DNA from: Clostridiales bacterium Firm_11
GTDB taxonomy: Bacteria > Bacillota > Clostridia > Christensenellales > Aristaeellaceae
Direction: 5' to 3'
Length of the DNA stretch: 64,000 nucleotides
Assembly (NCBI GenBank): GCA_001604105.1
Contig: LVAQ01000015.1
Span: forward strand, 1 to 64,000
Shown here: piece by piece, positions 1 through 8,860 of the stretch
Numbering within the stretch: the first letter of the stretch is position 1
How the letters are laid out: every line of letters begins with the position of its first letter
Translations under genes and position numbers: made by a program
The notes under the pieces: generated by a model
Database searches by the model: none
Told to the model about the DNA's origin: nothing
Seen by the model: only the letters and a program-made list of their open reading frames with translations

Positions 1-596
1 TCTGGCAACTTCCGCTTGACGTTCGGCTCCCTGCAAATGTGCGCAAAATTCTTGACGTGACCTTGATCCGTCGTCGCCGTCATGCGGCTTTGCGCGTCCG
101 GCCCGCGCATCATGCTGGACAGTATGCCCGCACCATCGCAGATCATCATATCATCCTTGGCCGTTGTTACCTCCCTGCCCGATAGGGAAACATAGGTTTC
201 GCTCCCCTGTGTGACCTGAAGCCGCAAAGGCAGCTGTACCTTGCTCACGTCATGCCCCGCGGTTAGCAGCATGCTTTCCAGTTCCGTCAGGAACATCGCC
301 TGCCGCAACCCGGATTCTTTCGGCAATGTCTTTTTTCCACTCAGGATCGATTCAAGCTGTGCCAGCACCGGATAGTGACCGCCAAACTTTTTCCAATAGG
401 CCGTATACGCCTGTATCGGATAGCTCGCCGCTCGCGTGGTTTTGTCCCCTTGGGCGTAGCGGCGCTGTATTTCGGTAAGGCCGCTGGCGATTTGCGTTTC
501 GCTTAGCAAACAGTCGTCCGCTACCTGCTTCATGATCAACAGTCCCAGTTTGGTACCGCCGTACAGGGTGTGTATTCCTTGATCAATCGTAACCAT
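1..596 (-). CDS. B3/4 (tRNA-binding-like) domain protein, partial
   Basis: Reading frame on the minus strand starting with ATG at 596 and running off the window's left edge, so only about 198 N-terminal codons are visible. A clear Shine-Dalgarno (GGGAGG, 4 bases before the ATG) fixes the start. The protein carries GGTKLGLLIMKQ and a segment ending in LSGREVTTAKDDMIICDGAG, which resemble the B3/B4 fold found in phenylalanyl-tRNA synthetase beta chains and in stand-alone B3/4 proteins (COG3382 type). Stand-alone members are thought to act on aminoacyl-tRNA or as unknown solute-binding folds; the role here is not known. It is the last visible member of a minus-strand series and is separated from its upstream neighbour by 271 bp. 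Family assignment is by remembered motif similarity. Confidence 0.6.
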   Translation of the reverse strand, partial: MVTIDQGIHTLYGGTKLGLLIMKQVADDCLLSETQIASGLTEIQRRYAQGDKTTRAASYPIQAYTAYWKKFGGHYPVLAQLESILSGKKTLPKESGLRQAMFLTELESMLLTAGHDVSKVQLPLRLQVTQGSETYVSLSGREVTTAKDDMMICDGAGILSSMMRGPDAQSRMTATTDQGHVKNFAHICREPNVKRKLP

Positions 597-867
597 CGCA
601 ACCTCCCGATTCGTTGTGTTTATACCCGCCCATGGCAGGTCAGCGGTGTGCCGCATGCCCCACGGCGCAAAGGGTACCCCTCCGCGCGCCTGCGCTTCGC
701 CCCTGCCCGTTCCCTTGCGCGGCGGGCGGTTTCCCCGCTCGCGGCAGCATACTGCGCCATTCGCTCCTAATCCTTATTCCAAGCCGCCAACGTTTTTCAC
801 CCTCTGGAACGGCAAAAGGGCATTCCCTCTTGTCCCCGCTTGGCAGTCCCTTGCCCTTTCCAGCGCC

Positions 868-1452
868 CTACCGATGCATTTTCTTGCCAAACTCTACCCT
901 GATTTCCTTCCAGTGCAGCGCGGCGGTCAGCACCACCAGCGCAAGGCTCACCGAGCCCACCACAATCAGCGGCCAGTCCAGCCTGCTCCAGCCCACCAGC
1001 CCGCAAAAGATGGCTACAAAACCACCCAGGGTAAGCTCAAACAACGGCAGAAAATTCCGCTTCTGCTTTTTGAAGTACGCAAGGAAAAACGTCCCCGCGA
1101 TAATCAGGCCGGCAAACAGTACAATGGGCACCACAAATGAACTCCAGCCGCCCCCAAAAACCCAATCCAGCAAAAACAGATACAGGCAAACCGCCGCGCC
1201 CACATCGGTCATCTTCTTGATGGCCGTGTGCTCTACCAGCGGCCTGTAAAAGAACGCGACCCACAGCACCATCAGCCCGCCGATGGCGCCCACCGCCCAG
1301 GGGATGCCGCCAATCACGATGTTAATCAGCCCGCACGCGTACGCCAGAAATACAAAGATACCGCGCATCAGCTCACGGCTGTTGCGCCGCCAGAAGCTAT
1401 GCGGGGTCAGTTCCGGATAGGTAACATGCACCTGCATTTTAGGAATCTGCAC
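868..1452 (-). CDS. DUF6320-like four/five-TM membrane protein
   Basis: 194-residue protein. GTG start preceded by AGGAGGGG seven bases upstream. After a hydrophilic N-terminus (about residues 1-27, ending in RRNSRE) there are five or six closely packed hydrophobic segments: IFVFLAYACGLINIVIG, AVGAIGGLMVLWVAFF, VCLYLFLLDWVFGG, FVVPIVLFAGLIIAGTFF, LTLGGFVAIFCGLVGW and LIVVGSVSLALVVLTAA, with a basic tail. This matches the layout of the DUF6320 membrane proteins that usually lie beside alcohol-acetyltransferase-like genes, as here (next gene upstream ends at 1687). No catalytic motif is visible. The pair probably works together at the membrane, perhaps in acylation of an envelope component (inference). 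Confidence 0.6.
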   Translation of the reverse strand: MQIPKMQVHVTYPELTPHSFWRRNSRELMRGIFVFLAYACGLINIVIGGIPWAVGAIGGLMVLWVAFFYRPLVEHTAIKKMTDVGAAVCLYLFLLDWVFGGGWSSFVVPIVLFAGLIIAGTFFLAYFKKQKRNFLPLFELTLGGFVAIFCGLVGWSRLDWPLIVVGSVSLALVVLTAALHWKEIRVEFGKKMHR

Positions 1453-1686
1453 CCAAAGCCCCTCCTTTCAAGGTTCCCGCCCTGTGGCCGCTCATCCGCG
1501 CGGTGATAAAACCCGCGCTGTGTCCGCGCATATCCGCATCCGCATAACGTTTGCCTCGGCGGCTGCGCGGGCGTTTGGTTCCCTCGCGCAGCGGGTAGGG
1601 CGGCGCGGCAGGGTTTACGGGTGTGCATCACCGCGCCTGCGGGCGTCGCCACCGCGCTCCCGCTTCCCGCACCGTCATCGCAACGT

Positions 1687-3177
1687 TCAGGAGGTGCCCT
1701 CCACATAAGGTTCCAGCCCCAGTTTAACCAACTGCGCGTAAATCGCGTTCTCAAACACCGGCAGCGCGGTTGTCTTGATCACCGTAAACACCGCTTTATC
1801 TTCATAGCTGCACATCGAGCAAAGCGCGCGGTTCTTGATGGGCGGCCCCAGCGTCATTTCCAACTTATCCACATACGGCTCCATCTCGCGGGGCAAGGTA
1901 ACCGCCCCCAGATTGGAAAAAGTGGTGGTAAATACCCCGTCGCTCAGCTTGCCGTAAATCAAATAGGCAATCGGGCGTTTGACAATCAGCGGCACAAACC
2001 GCAGAAAGCTCACCAGCTTGCTCGAGTAGGTCATGCTCCTGTCCAGGCTGTCTTTGGTGGTTCCCTGGCGCACCTGCTCGGCCAGTTTGGGCAAAATCTC
2101 CGCCAGGGTGGTGATCTCCGTCGGGTGCAGGCGGATGGCGCAGTACATGCTAAAATTGCGGATGGTCTTGGAGGGGTAGAACCTGCGCATGTTCACCGGA
2201 AGCTGAATATGCAGCTTGCGTTTTCCGCCATGCGGCTCGGCCGCTTCTTTGAGCGCCAGCATAATCACGCCCAGCAGCAGCACCGTGATGGTCACCCCCG
2301 CCTCCTTGGCACGCTTGCGCAGCGCCGCTACCGACAGGTTAAAGTGCAGCACACGGCTTGGCTGCTGCAAGGTCGGCAGCCCCCGCATCTGCAAAGCGGG
2401 CTTATCGCCAAACCCTTCGGGGGAAGGGTGTTTGTCCGCAATCAGGAAATCATCGCCCCACTCGTGGCTGTCCGGCGCATCGGCAAGGTTTAACATCCCC
2501 TCGCCCAGCGGCACCTCGTGCCCCAGCAGCCTCAGGTACTCCCTCAGCAGTGTTTTCAGGAAGATGGTAGCGCCCGTCCCATCCGTTAGCACATGAAAAA
2601 ACTCTACGCTCACACGGTTTGCAAACCACACCACCCGAAAGGTGGGGCTGGTGATGGCATTCAGGCGGATGGGCGCGCAGGGCGCCTTGGTTTCCGGCCG
2701 CACGGCAAAGCGGCGCATGGCGCTGTCAATGTAGTGCCAGAAGAACCCGCATTTGATGGTCGTCGCAAAGTAGGGAAACCGCCGGATGGTATAGGTCAGC
2801 GCCATCTGGAGTATCTCCGGCTCCACCTGCTCTTTCAGGTAAAAACTCGTGCGGAACATCATCATGCGCTTGAGCCCCATGCTCAGCGGGTACACCTTGG
2901 CGGCGGTATCCAGCGGATACCACGCCGTGCGCTCCCGCAGGTAAAAGTCCGATAGCTGCACAGGGTCAAGCCGTTTCATGGCGGCGGCCAGCGGCAGGCC
3001 ATGGTCAAGGTACCAGCGCAGCGCATTCACATGATCCAGCATCAGCTGATCCACAAAGCGCTGCTCCCGAAGGTCGATGCGCGCACGCACATCGCTCAGG
3101 TACGGGGTGATTTGCGCCTGCTCCTCAGCCGTAAAAACCTGTTGCGCGCGCTGTGTCCAGGGGCTGCTTTTCGCCAT
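1687..3177 (-). CDS. alcohol acetyltransferase / condensation-domain-like protein
   Basis: 496-residue cytosolic protein, ATG start with GGAGGA seven bases upstream. The sequence has the layout of a chloramphenicol-acetyltransferase/condensation fold: an N-terminal half ending in the active-site motif HVLTDG (H195, D199, G200; HxxxDG is the catalytic signature of the superfamily) and a C-terminal half with FSNLGAVTLP, the equivalent of the DFG-like structural motif. Members of this group are annotated as alcohol acetyltransferase-like and transfer acyl groups from a CoA or carrier to an alcohol or amine; the acceptor here is unknown. The neighbour just downstream is a DUF6320-like membrane protein, a pairing seen repeatedly in Clostridia, which argues for a membrane-linked substrate. 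A 484-bp gap separates it from the LtaS-like gene upstream. Confidence 0.65.
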   Translation of the reverse strand: MAKSSPWTQRAQQVFTAEEQAQITPYLSDVRARIDLREQRFVDQLMLDHVNALRWYLDHGLPLAAAMKRLDPVQLSDFYLRERTAWYPLDTAAKVYPLSMGLKRMMMFRTSFYLKEQVEPEILQMALTYTIRRFPYFATTIKCGFFWHYIDSAMRRFAVRPETKAPCAPIRLNAITSPTFRVVWFANRVSVEFFHVLTDGTGATIFLKTLLREYLRLLGHEVPLGEGMLNLADAPDSHEWGDDFLIADKHPSPEGFGDKPALQMRGLPTLQQPSRVLHFNLSVAALRKRAKEAGVTITVLLLGVIMLALKEAAEPHGGKRKLHIQLPVNMRRFYPSKTIRNFSMYCAIRLHPTEITTLAEILPKLAEQVRQGTTKDSLDRSMTYSSKLVSFLRFVPLIVKRPIAYLIYGKLSDGVFTTTFSNLGAVTLPREMEPYVDKLEMTLGPPIKNRALCSMCSYEDKAVFTVIKTTALPVFENAIYAQLVKLGLEPYVEGTS

Positions 3178-3661
3178 GGGGATTCCTCCTCAAATGCCGG
3201 CAAATCTTCCGGCGGAAGCATACGGTCAACGCTCGGCACGCCTGAAAAACATCAACAGGGTTGCGCGCCGTGGTTTCTCAAACTGCGTGGGCTTGCCTGT
3301 ACCGCGCACGCCCGCCCCGCCGTTGGGCACGCGCGGGCATCGGTTCTGCCCAGGCGCGGCGTGTCAGTAAGTGTACATAATGCACCAAAAGTACTTTTTC
3401 TTGCCTTATGGGCTATCATCCTGCACGCCAAACGGTGCATTCGTGCGGCTTTCCAAAGCCCGCCCATGGGTTTGGCTGGAATCAGACGGGGCATCGCGCC
3501 CTGTGCCGCCCCGACAATCGTTTGAGGCATCCGCAATGGGGCTTGCCACGGCTTTGCCTCCCAGCCAGTCAAGCAAAGTATGGCGGATTTTCCCTGCCAA
3601 GTCAAGCGACAACCGCCGCCAAAGCCATCGCGGGGCATCCGGCGGCGAATCCCGCCAGCCC
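3178..3661 (-). other. 484-bp gene-free gap with a possible promoter
   Basis: No convincing gene. The open frames here have no family resemblance and no ribosome-binding site. On the minus strand a promoter-like pair TTGACT (3600-3605) and CATACT (3577-3582) with 17-base spacing points toward the acetyltransferase-like gene, but the leader would be about 400 bases long, so this is only a candidate. Confidence 0.3.
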
Positions 3662-5584
3662 TTACTGCGCCTTACTTAGCTGCTCCTTTGTGATGGTGCG
3701 GGTCTTTTCGAGGTACTCCACCTGCCGGAAGGCGGCAAGCCACGCAGGCTCCTGCCCGTGGACCGCGTCAAACAGCGCACCTTCCTCCATCCAGCGTTCG
3801 CGGTTCACAAAGGGGGTATGGGTTTCCAGCTCCCGCAAGGCTTGCATATACGGGGGGCCGTCCCACCCGGCGAGGGTAAAGAGCCGCTGCATCAGAAAGC
3901 TGGCGCCCAGTCGCCCGCCATCACCCACAAAATCCTGATTCAGCGCGGTTTTGGCCGCGTCATTGGCCCAAATCAGGTACGGGGTGCTAAAGTAGTTGAA
4001 AAACCCTTCCTCCGTTGTACGGTCTATGTTCACGCCCATGGTCTGGTAGGTGCTGTTGCCATCCCCCCACCAGGGCATGTGATCGCCGAACACCACCAGC
4101 ACCACCGGCTTTTTCTCGCGCGCAAACCGCTCCGCCAGCAGCTTGATCTGCCGTCCCGTTTTGGCAAGCCCGGCAAAGTAGTTGTTGGCAATGTGATAAT
4201 CCGCCTCGTTGTAACCATCGCGCCACGCCAGATACACCTTGTCATACGCGGGGGTGGTGGCATAGGGGCCATGGTTCTGGTAGGTCACATGAAAGCTGAA
4301 CAGCGGCGCGCCTGTCCCTGTGCCCGTATGGTAATCCATGAGCACCGTGGGCAGGAACTGCGTATCCGGCAGCACCCTTGCGCCCTTGATGTACCAGCGG
4401 AAGCGGTTCTCGTAAAAATCATAGCTTTCAAAGCCCAGGTAGCGGTTCACATTCAGGCGGTTGTAGAACCAGCAGTTGCCCGGGTGGCTGCCGCTGGTCT
4501 TATACCCCTGCGCGCGCAGATACCACACAAAGCTGCTCACCGGCGCGCGAAAATTCTCCGTCGGGTCAAGGTAACCCGTCAAAAATGCGCGCTCCGTGTT
4601 GATGGTTTCCCCCGCAAACACGTTCACCACCAGCTCGCCCGCATAGCTTTCCGCCATCAGGGCATGCATATCGGCATAGGGGTCATTTTCAAACGTAAGC
4701 CCATCCTGCTTGCTGAAGTCGCCGTACGCTTCCAGCATAATCGCGATGATGTTCACTTTCTCCGCCTCGGGTATATCCGCCTGCGGATAGGCGGCCAGTA
4801 CCGCCGCCGCCTGCTGCGCGTCATACCCTTCCGGCTCGTTTGGGTTCAGGCTTGCCATGCTGCGCAAAAACGGGTACACCACGCCATGGGCAACATAGCT
4901 CTGCGTGGGCATCCACGCAACGCTAAGCCCTGTTCTGCTGTAAAGCGCATCACTGGGCAGCGCCCACTGCATGTACCCAAACACCGCCGCAATCCATACG
5001 CCGCAGCCCGCCGCGCGTTGCGTAAAGCTTGGCGGCGGCGTGCCGCGGTATTTGCGGTACAGGAACACCGTCATGCCTGCCGTCAGCACAAGCGCAAACA
5101 GCACCCCGGGCGCCAGCCGCAGGGTGTAGTTTGCCGTCATGGCTTTTGCCTCGCTCACAAGGCTGATATCCGCAAACAAAAGCGGATCCCCGCGCAGCAG
5201 CAGCTTATAATAATTGACCAGCGTAAGCACCAGCATTGGCGCAGCCGTAAGGGCATAGGCAAGGTACAGCCTGCCCGTAAGCCATAAAAGCGCAAACAGC
5301 AGCGCGGCAATGGGCAGCCAGTTCATCCCAAACAGCAGGGGTTTGCGCAAAAAGCCCATCGCCACATGCCAATCCGCCGTGATGGAAGATAGGCGCAACG
5401 TCTGCAACGTCAGCAAAGCGCTCAGCAGCCCCGCGGCCACAGCCACGGAAGGTTGCCAAGCGCGAAGGCGCCGCAGCAGCACGGGGATATACAGCCCATA
5501 CCAGAGCATCGAAAGCATCCGCGCCCCCCGCCGTATGGGCGGCCGGAGCATCCATCTTGCAAACGTTTCACTGCGTAACCGCAT
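3662..5584 (-). CDS. LtaS-like membrane sulfatase (phosphoglycerol/phosphoethanolamine transferase family)
   Basis: 640 residues, ATG start with GAGGAG nine bases upstream. Roughly residues 20-215 hold five hydrophobic segments, followed by an extracellular sulfatase domain. Visible metal and nucleophile motifs of the alkaline-phosphatase-fold family: IIAIMLEAYGDF (first metal-binding Glu), NVFAGETINTERAFLTGY (nucleophilic Thr region), SGSHPGNCWFYNR, and VVFGDHMPWWGDG (Asp-His metal ligands). The overall design (5 TM plus outer sulfatase) is that of lipoteichoic acid synthase LtaS and related phosphoglycerol transferases. It lies 16 bp after a processive-type GT2 gene, so the two probably form one unit that builds or decorates a surface glycan. 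True LtaS function versus a modifying transferase cannot be decided from sequence alone. Confidence 0.8.
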   Translation of the reverse strand: MRLRSETFARWMLRPPIRRGARMLSMLWYGLYIPVLLRRLRAWQPSVAVAAGLLSALLTLQTLRLSSITADWHVAMGFLRKPLLFGMNWLPIAALLFALLWLTGRLYLAYALTAAPMLVLTLVNYYKLLLRGDPLLFADISLVSEAKAMTANYTLRLAPGVLFALVLTAGMTVFLYRKYRGTPPPSFTQRAAGCGVWIAAVFGYMQWALPSDALYSRTGLSVAWMPTQSYVAHGVVYPFLRSMASLNPNEPEGYDAQQAAAVLAAYPQADIPEAEKVNIIAIMLEAYGDFSKQDGLTFENDPYADMHALMAESYAGELVVNVFAGETINTERAFLTGYLDPTENFRAPVSSFVWYLRAQGYKTSGSHPGNCWFYNRLNVNRYLGFESYDFYENRFRWYIKGARVLPDTQFLPTVLMDYHTGTGTGAPLFSFHVTYQNHGPYATTPAYDKVYLAWRDGYNEADYHIANNYFAGLAKTGRQIKLLAERFAREKKPVVLVVFGDHMPWWGDGNSTYQTMGVNIDRTTEEGFFNYFSTPYLIWANDAAKTALNQDFVGDGGRLGASFLMQRLFTLAGWDGPPYMQALRELETHTPFVNRERWMEEGALFDAVHGQEPAWLAAFRQVEYLEKTRTITKEQLSKAQ

Positions 5585-5600
5585 TTGACGACGCTCCTCT

Positions 5601-7049
5601 TCAAATGGGATAGCTGTTCTCCGCTGCCTTCAAGCGTTGTTGGGTACCCTCGGCCGTGTTGGCTTCCGCCAGTGAACGCTTCTTGACGCTTCTTGCGGCC
5701 ATTTTCGCGGGCTCTTGCTGTTTGGCACCCATTGCCTCCGGATCATACAAACTGCCCTCGTGCGGCGCGTTGATGCGGTGCGTCGTCTTGACCCACACAT
5801 TTTGGCGGCGGAAGCGGAACAATCCCCAAATCTGCGCCGCGGCGACGATGACCGTATTCATGCCCAGGCTCAGGATGTTGGTAATCAGCGATATCGGCCG
5901 AAAGCGCACGCGGTTATCCAGCCAATCCGCAATGTAGAACAGCATCACAAACGAATACAGGAACAACAGCAGGCTGGGGTAGTTGACCGTAAACCAATCC
6001 CAAAAGGTAATGGCGGTCTCCGCGGGGGGCAAAAGCCCCGTCCATACGCACACCTGCAAGGCAAGGCTTAACACCAGCTGAATCAGCATCGCCAGAAACG
6101 GCGTCAGGCTGTACACATACAGGAAAGTGCTCAAAAACTCCTTAAACCCGATGCGTTTTTCCTTGAACGCCCGAAAAATTCGCCTGGTATTGCGGAAGCA
6201 TACAAACCAGTGCCCCTGCGCCCAGCGGATGCGCTGGCGCATGCTGGCGCGCCAGCGGGTGGGTTTTTCGTCATATATGCGCACATTGTTGTTCCACAGG
6301 ATGCGCTTTCCCTCGCAGGTGGCTTCCACTTGCAATTCAAAATCTTCCGTCAGGCTCATAGCCGTCCAGCCGCCGCGGCTGTGCAGGTAATCCGCGCGCA
6401 CGGCAAAGCCGGTGCCGCCCACCACGCAGTTGATGCCCCTGCGGCTTTTGGCATACTGAAAAAAGCGGTTGGTAATGGTGTAGCTCATATAGTAATACAG
6501 CGCCACCAAGCCCTTTTTGTTCTTGCAGCCCAGGTAGCACTGCACGATATCCGCCTCCGGGTGATCCAGAAACTGACTGTTCACCTCGCGGAACATATTG
6601 GTGTCAATGCGGTTATCCGCGTCAAAGAAAATCACCAGGTCATAGCGCTTGCTGTAGCCTTCCAGCGTCTTGAGCGCCTTTTGCAGCACGATGGGTTTGC
6701 CGGTAGGCATGTCCGGACCTTCTTTGGAAGATTCCAGCACGTTGGCGCCCATCCCCCGCGCAATCTCCGCGGTACGGTCGTCGCAGTTGTCCGCTAAAAT
6801 ATAGAAATCATACAATTCTTTGGGATAATCCATCGACTGCAAGTTTTCCACAATGCCGGCAATCACCGCCGCCTCGTTATGCGCGGGTACCAAAACAAGG
6901 TACTTCAACTTAGGGTCGTGATCCTCATAATCCTTGGTCGTCCGTTTGAACCCAAAAACACTGATGTATAGCTGATACACGATGATCATCATCAGCCACA
7001 GGGTTAGCACCCAGTTAATCGTCCCGATCACCGTACTGATAGCCTGCAC
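5601..7049 (-). CDS. GT2 family membrane glycosyltransferase (cellulose-synthase-like)
   Basis: 482 residues, GTG start with AGGAGG ten bases upstream. One N-terminal TM helix (residues about 8-30), a cytosolic GT2 catalytic domain and two to four C-terminal TM helices. Motifs: LVPAHNEAAVI at the nucleotide-sugar site, FFDADNRID (DxD-type metal binding), SLTEDFELQ (catalytic TED Asp) and QRIRWAQGHW (QxxRW, typical of processive synthases). The C-terminal 70 residues are basic and polar. The enzyme should polymerise or transfer sugar from a nucleotide-sugar donor at the inner face of the membrane; product unknown. It directly precedes the LtaS-like sulfatase gene on the same strand, suggesting a shared envelope pathway. 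Confidence 0.8.
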   Translation of the reverse strand: MQAISTVIGTINWVLTLWLMMIIVYQLYISVFGFKRTTKDYEDHDPKLKYLVLVPAHNEAAVIAGIVENLQSMDYPKELYDFYILADNCDDRTAEIARGMGANVLESSKEGPDMPTGKPIVLQKALKTLEGYSKRYDLVIFFDADNRIDTNMFREVNSQFLDHPEADIVQCYLGCKNKKGLVALYYYMSYTITNRFFQYAKSRRGINCVVGGTGFAVRADYLHSRGGWTAMSLTEDFELQVEATCEGKRILWNNNVRIYDEKPTRWRASMRQRIRWAQGHWFVCFRNTRRIFRAFKEKRIGFKEFLSTFLYVYSLTPFLAMLIQLVLSLALQVCVWTGLLPPAETAITFWDWFTVNYPSLLLFLYSFVMLFYIADWLDNRVRFRPISLITNILSLGMNTVIVAAAQIWGLFRFRRQNVWVKTTHRINAPHEGSLYDPEAMGAKQQEPAKMAARSVKKRSLAEANTAEGTQQRLKAAENSYPI

Positions 7050-7120
7050 CTTTGGACAGCCTCCTGTTTCACAATCACTTGCGCGTAAACATCTTTTTAT
7101 ACACTAACCGCTACTAAAAG

Positions 7121-8806
7121 TCAATGGCGGTCATAGAAGGAGCACTCCCCGATGAACTCCCGCAGGATGCTCAGCGGCGGGATTTCCCCCAGCACCGCGT
7201 CCTCGGCGGGCAGCAGGTATTGCAGAAATTTCATGAGCCTGTGCGCCACCAAAGCTTGCGGCGCGTCATCGGGGATGGCCGCCAGCAAACCGTAGCTCAT
7301 GCGCTTGAGCACCGGCAGCTCGTAATGCAGCGAGGTGTTAAACATCACATCCGCCTTCTCCTGATAGGGGAATATCCACCGCTCCTCCCCCGCGCGCACG
7401 CTGGGCCACATGTCAATCGTCTTCTGCGGCGAGGTGGCGCGGAAGCTTACATCCCGCGTGATGCGCCGCAGCAGGCGCACATCCGTTGTGCGGATGCGGT
7501 TATGGTTATCCAGGTTGATGCAGGGCAGCGCGCTCACATACACCCCGTAGGTCAGCTGCTCGGGCAGTTCGCGGGTCACCTTATCATTTAAGGCATGGAT
7601 GCCTTCCAAAATCAGCGGTCCATTGCCCGCAAGCGAAAGCGGCCTGGTCTTGGCGTGGCGCGTGCCGGAGGCAAAGTCAAACTTCGGCATTTGCGCCACT
7701 TCGCCGGAAAGCAATTTTTCGATACAGCCGCTCAGGTAGCGGATGTCCAGCGCGTCCACGTGCTCCAAATCCGGCTTGCCTTCGCTGTCCAGCGGCACAT
7801 GGTCCCTCGGCCGGTAAAAATCATCCAGCGAAACCAGCTGCGGGCGTTTGCCCAGCACCCGAAGGTGTACCGCAAGGCGGTGCGCAAAGGTGGTTTTCCC
7901 GCTGGATGAAGGGCCGAACACCAGCACGATCTGCGCGTTGCGCTGCACAATCTCATCGGCGATGCAGCCGATGCTTTTGTCATGCAGCGCCTCATTGACG
8001 CGCACAAACTCCCGCATTTTCCCCTGCTCGATCATATGGTTGACATCCGCCACGTTATCCGCCGCCAGGATCCGGCACCATTCCTGGGATTCGGAGAAAA
8101 CCCGAAGGTGCTTGGGGCGCGGCGTGTAGGGGGCGGGCTCATCCGGCGCATCGGGCGAGGGCAGCAGCAGCACCATGCCCGGGAAGTGCGGTTTCAGGGC
8201 AAACCGCGTAAGCATGCCTGTAGAGGGGGTCATGGCGCCGTAAAAATACTCGCGCATCTCCCCGATGCGGTACATCGCAATGGTTTTGTGCGGCCGGTAG
8301 GCCAATATCTCCGCCTTGTCGGGATAATCGTTATGGCTAAAGTAGGCGATGGCCTGCTCGCGCGACCACATTTCCCGCACAAAGGGCAGATCCTGCTCGG
8401 CCAAACTGCGCATTTCCGTTTCCAGCGCGCGCACCATGGCATGATCCATATCCTCATCAATCACGCGCAGGTATACCCCATAGCCCACCGAGTTCAAAAT
8501 GCGCACGCGCTTTTTGGGGTACAGGCGTTTCATGGCCATGAGCAGTAAAAACCGTACCGAGCGTTCGTAGACGCGGCGGCCTTCTTCATCGGCATAGCTA
8601 AGGCCGGTGATCTGGCAATCCTCCTGCAACGGCTCGCCCAGTTCCAGGCAGGCGCCGCTGTGCATCAGGCAAAGGGTCTCCCGCGCGGTTTCCGGCGCGA
8701 GCGCCTGCACGGCCTCATGCGCGCTCACCCCGCGGGCAAATTCCCCGGTGATTCCTTCATAGGTTACCTGAATGCGGTTATGGTGTGTTTCTGGTGTCGT
8801 TTTCAT
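7121..8806 (-). CDS. nucleoside kinase, uridine kinase-like with TGS-type N-terminus
   Basis: 561 residues from the ATG at 8806, chosen over an ATG 48 bases further upstream because GGGAGG lies five bases before it. The N-terminus (residues about 10-70) looks like a TGS/ubiquitin-like domain, followed by a threonyl-tRNA-synthetase-editing-like region (SHNDYPDKAEIL) and a C-terminal phosphoribulokinase/uridine-kinase domain with a P-loop GPSSSGKTTFA and DDFYRPRDHVP. This three-part design is the common Firmicutes 'nucleoside kinase' of the uridine kinase family; the substrate is not established. It is a stand-alone gene between the GT2 gene and an exonuclease gene on the same strand. Confidence 0.82.
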   Translation of the reverse strand: MKTTPETHHNRIQVTYEGITGEFARGVSAHEAVQALAPETARETLCLMHSGACLELGEPLQEDCQITGLSYADEEGRRVYERSVRFLLLMAMKRLYPKKRVRILNSVGYGVYLRVIDEDMDHAMVRALETEMRSLAEQDLPFVREMWSREQAIAYFSHNDYPDKAEILAYRPHKTIAMYRIGEMREYFYGAMTPSTGMLTRFALKPHFPGMVLLLPSPDAPDEPAPYTPRPKHLRVFSESQEWCRILAADNVADVNHMIEQGKMREFVRVNEALHDKSIGCIADEIVQRNAQIVLVFGPSSSGKTTFAHRLAVHLRVLGKRPQLVSLDDFYRPRDHVPLDSEGKPDLEHVDALDIRYLSGCIEKLLSGEVAQMPKFDFASGTRHAKTRPLSLAGNGPLILEGIHALNDKVTRELPEQLTYGVYVSALPCINLDNHNRIRTTDVRLLRRITRDVSFRATSPQKTIDMWPSVRAGEERWIFPYQEKADVMFNTSLHYELPVLKRMSYGLLAAIPDDAPQALVAHRLMKFLQYLLPAEDAVLGEIPPLSILREFIGECSFYDRH

Positions 8807-8860
8807 GCATGCCTCCCAGCGTCTTGCATCGCGGCACGGCGCGGAAGCGGGCAAATGCCT

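Noticed and set aside
3252..3638. 128-codon minus-strand frame in the gap after the LtaS-like gene
   Set aside because: Basic, low-complexity composition, no ribosome-binding site, no family resemblance.
3758..5287. 509-codon open frame on plus
   Set aside because: Antisense to the LtaS-like gene.
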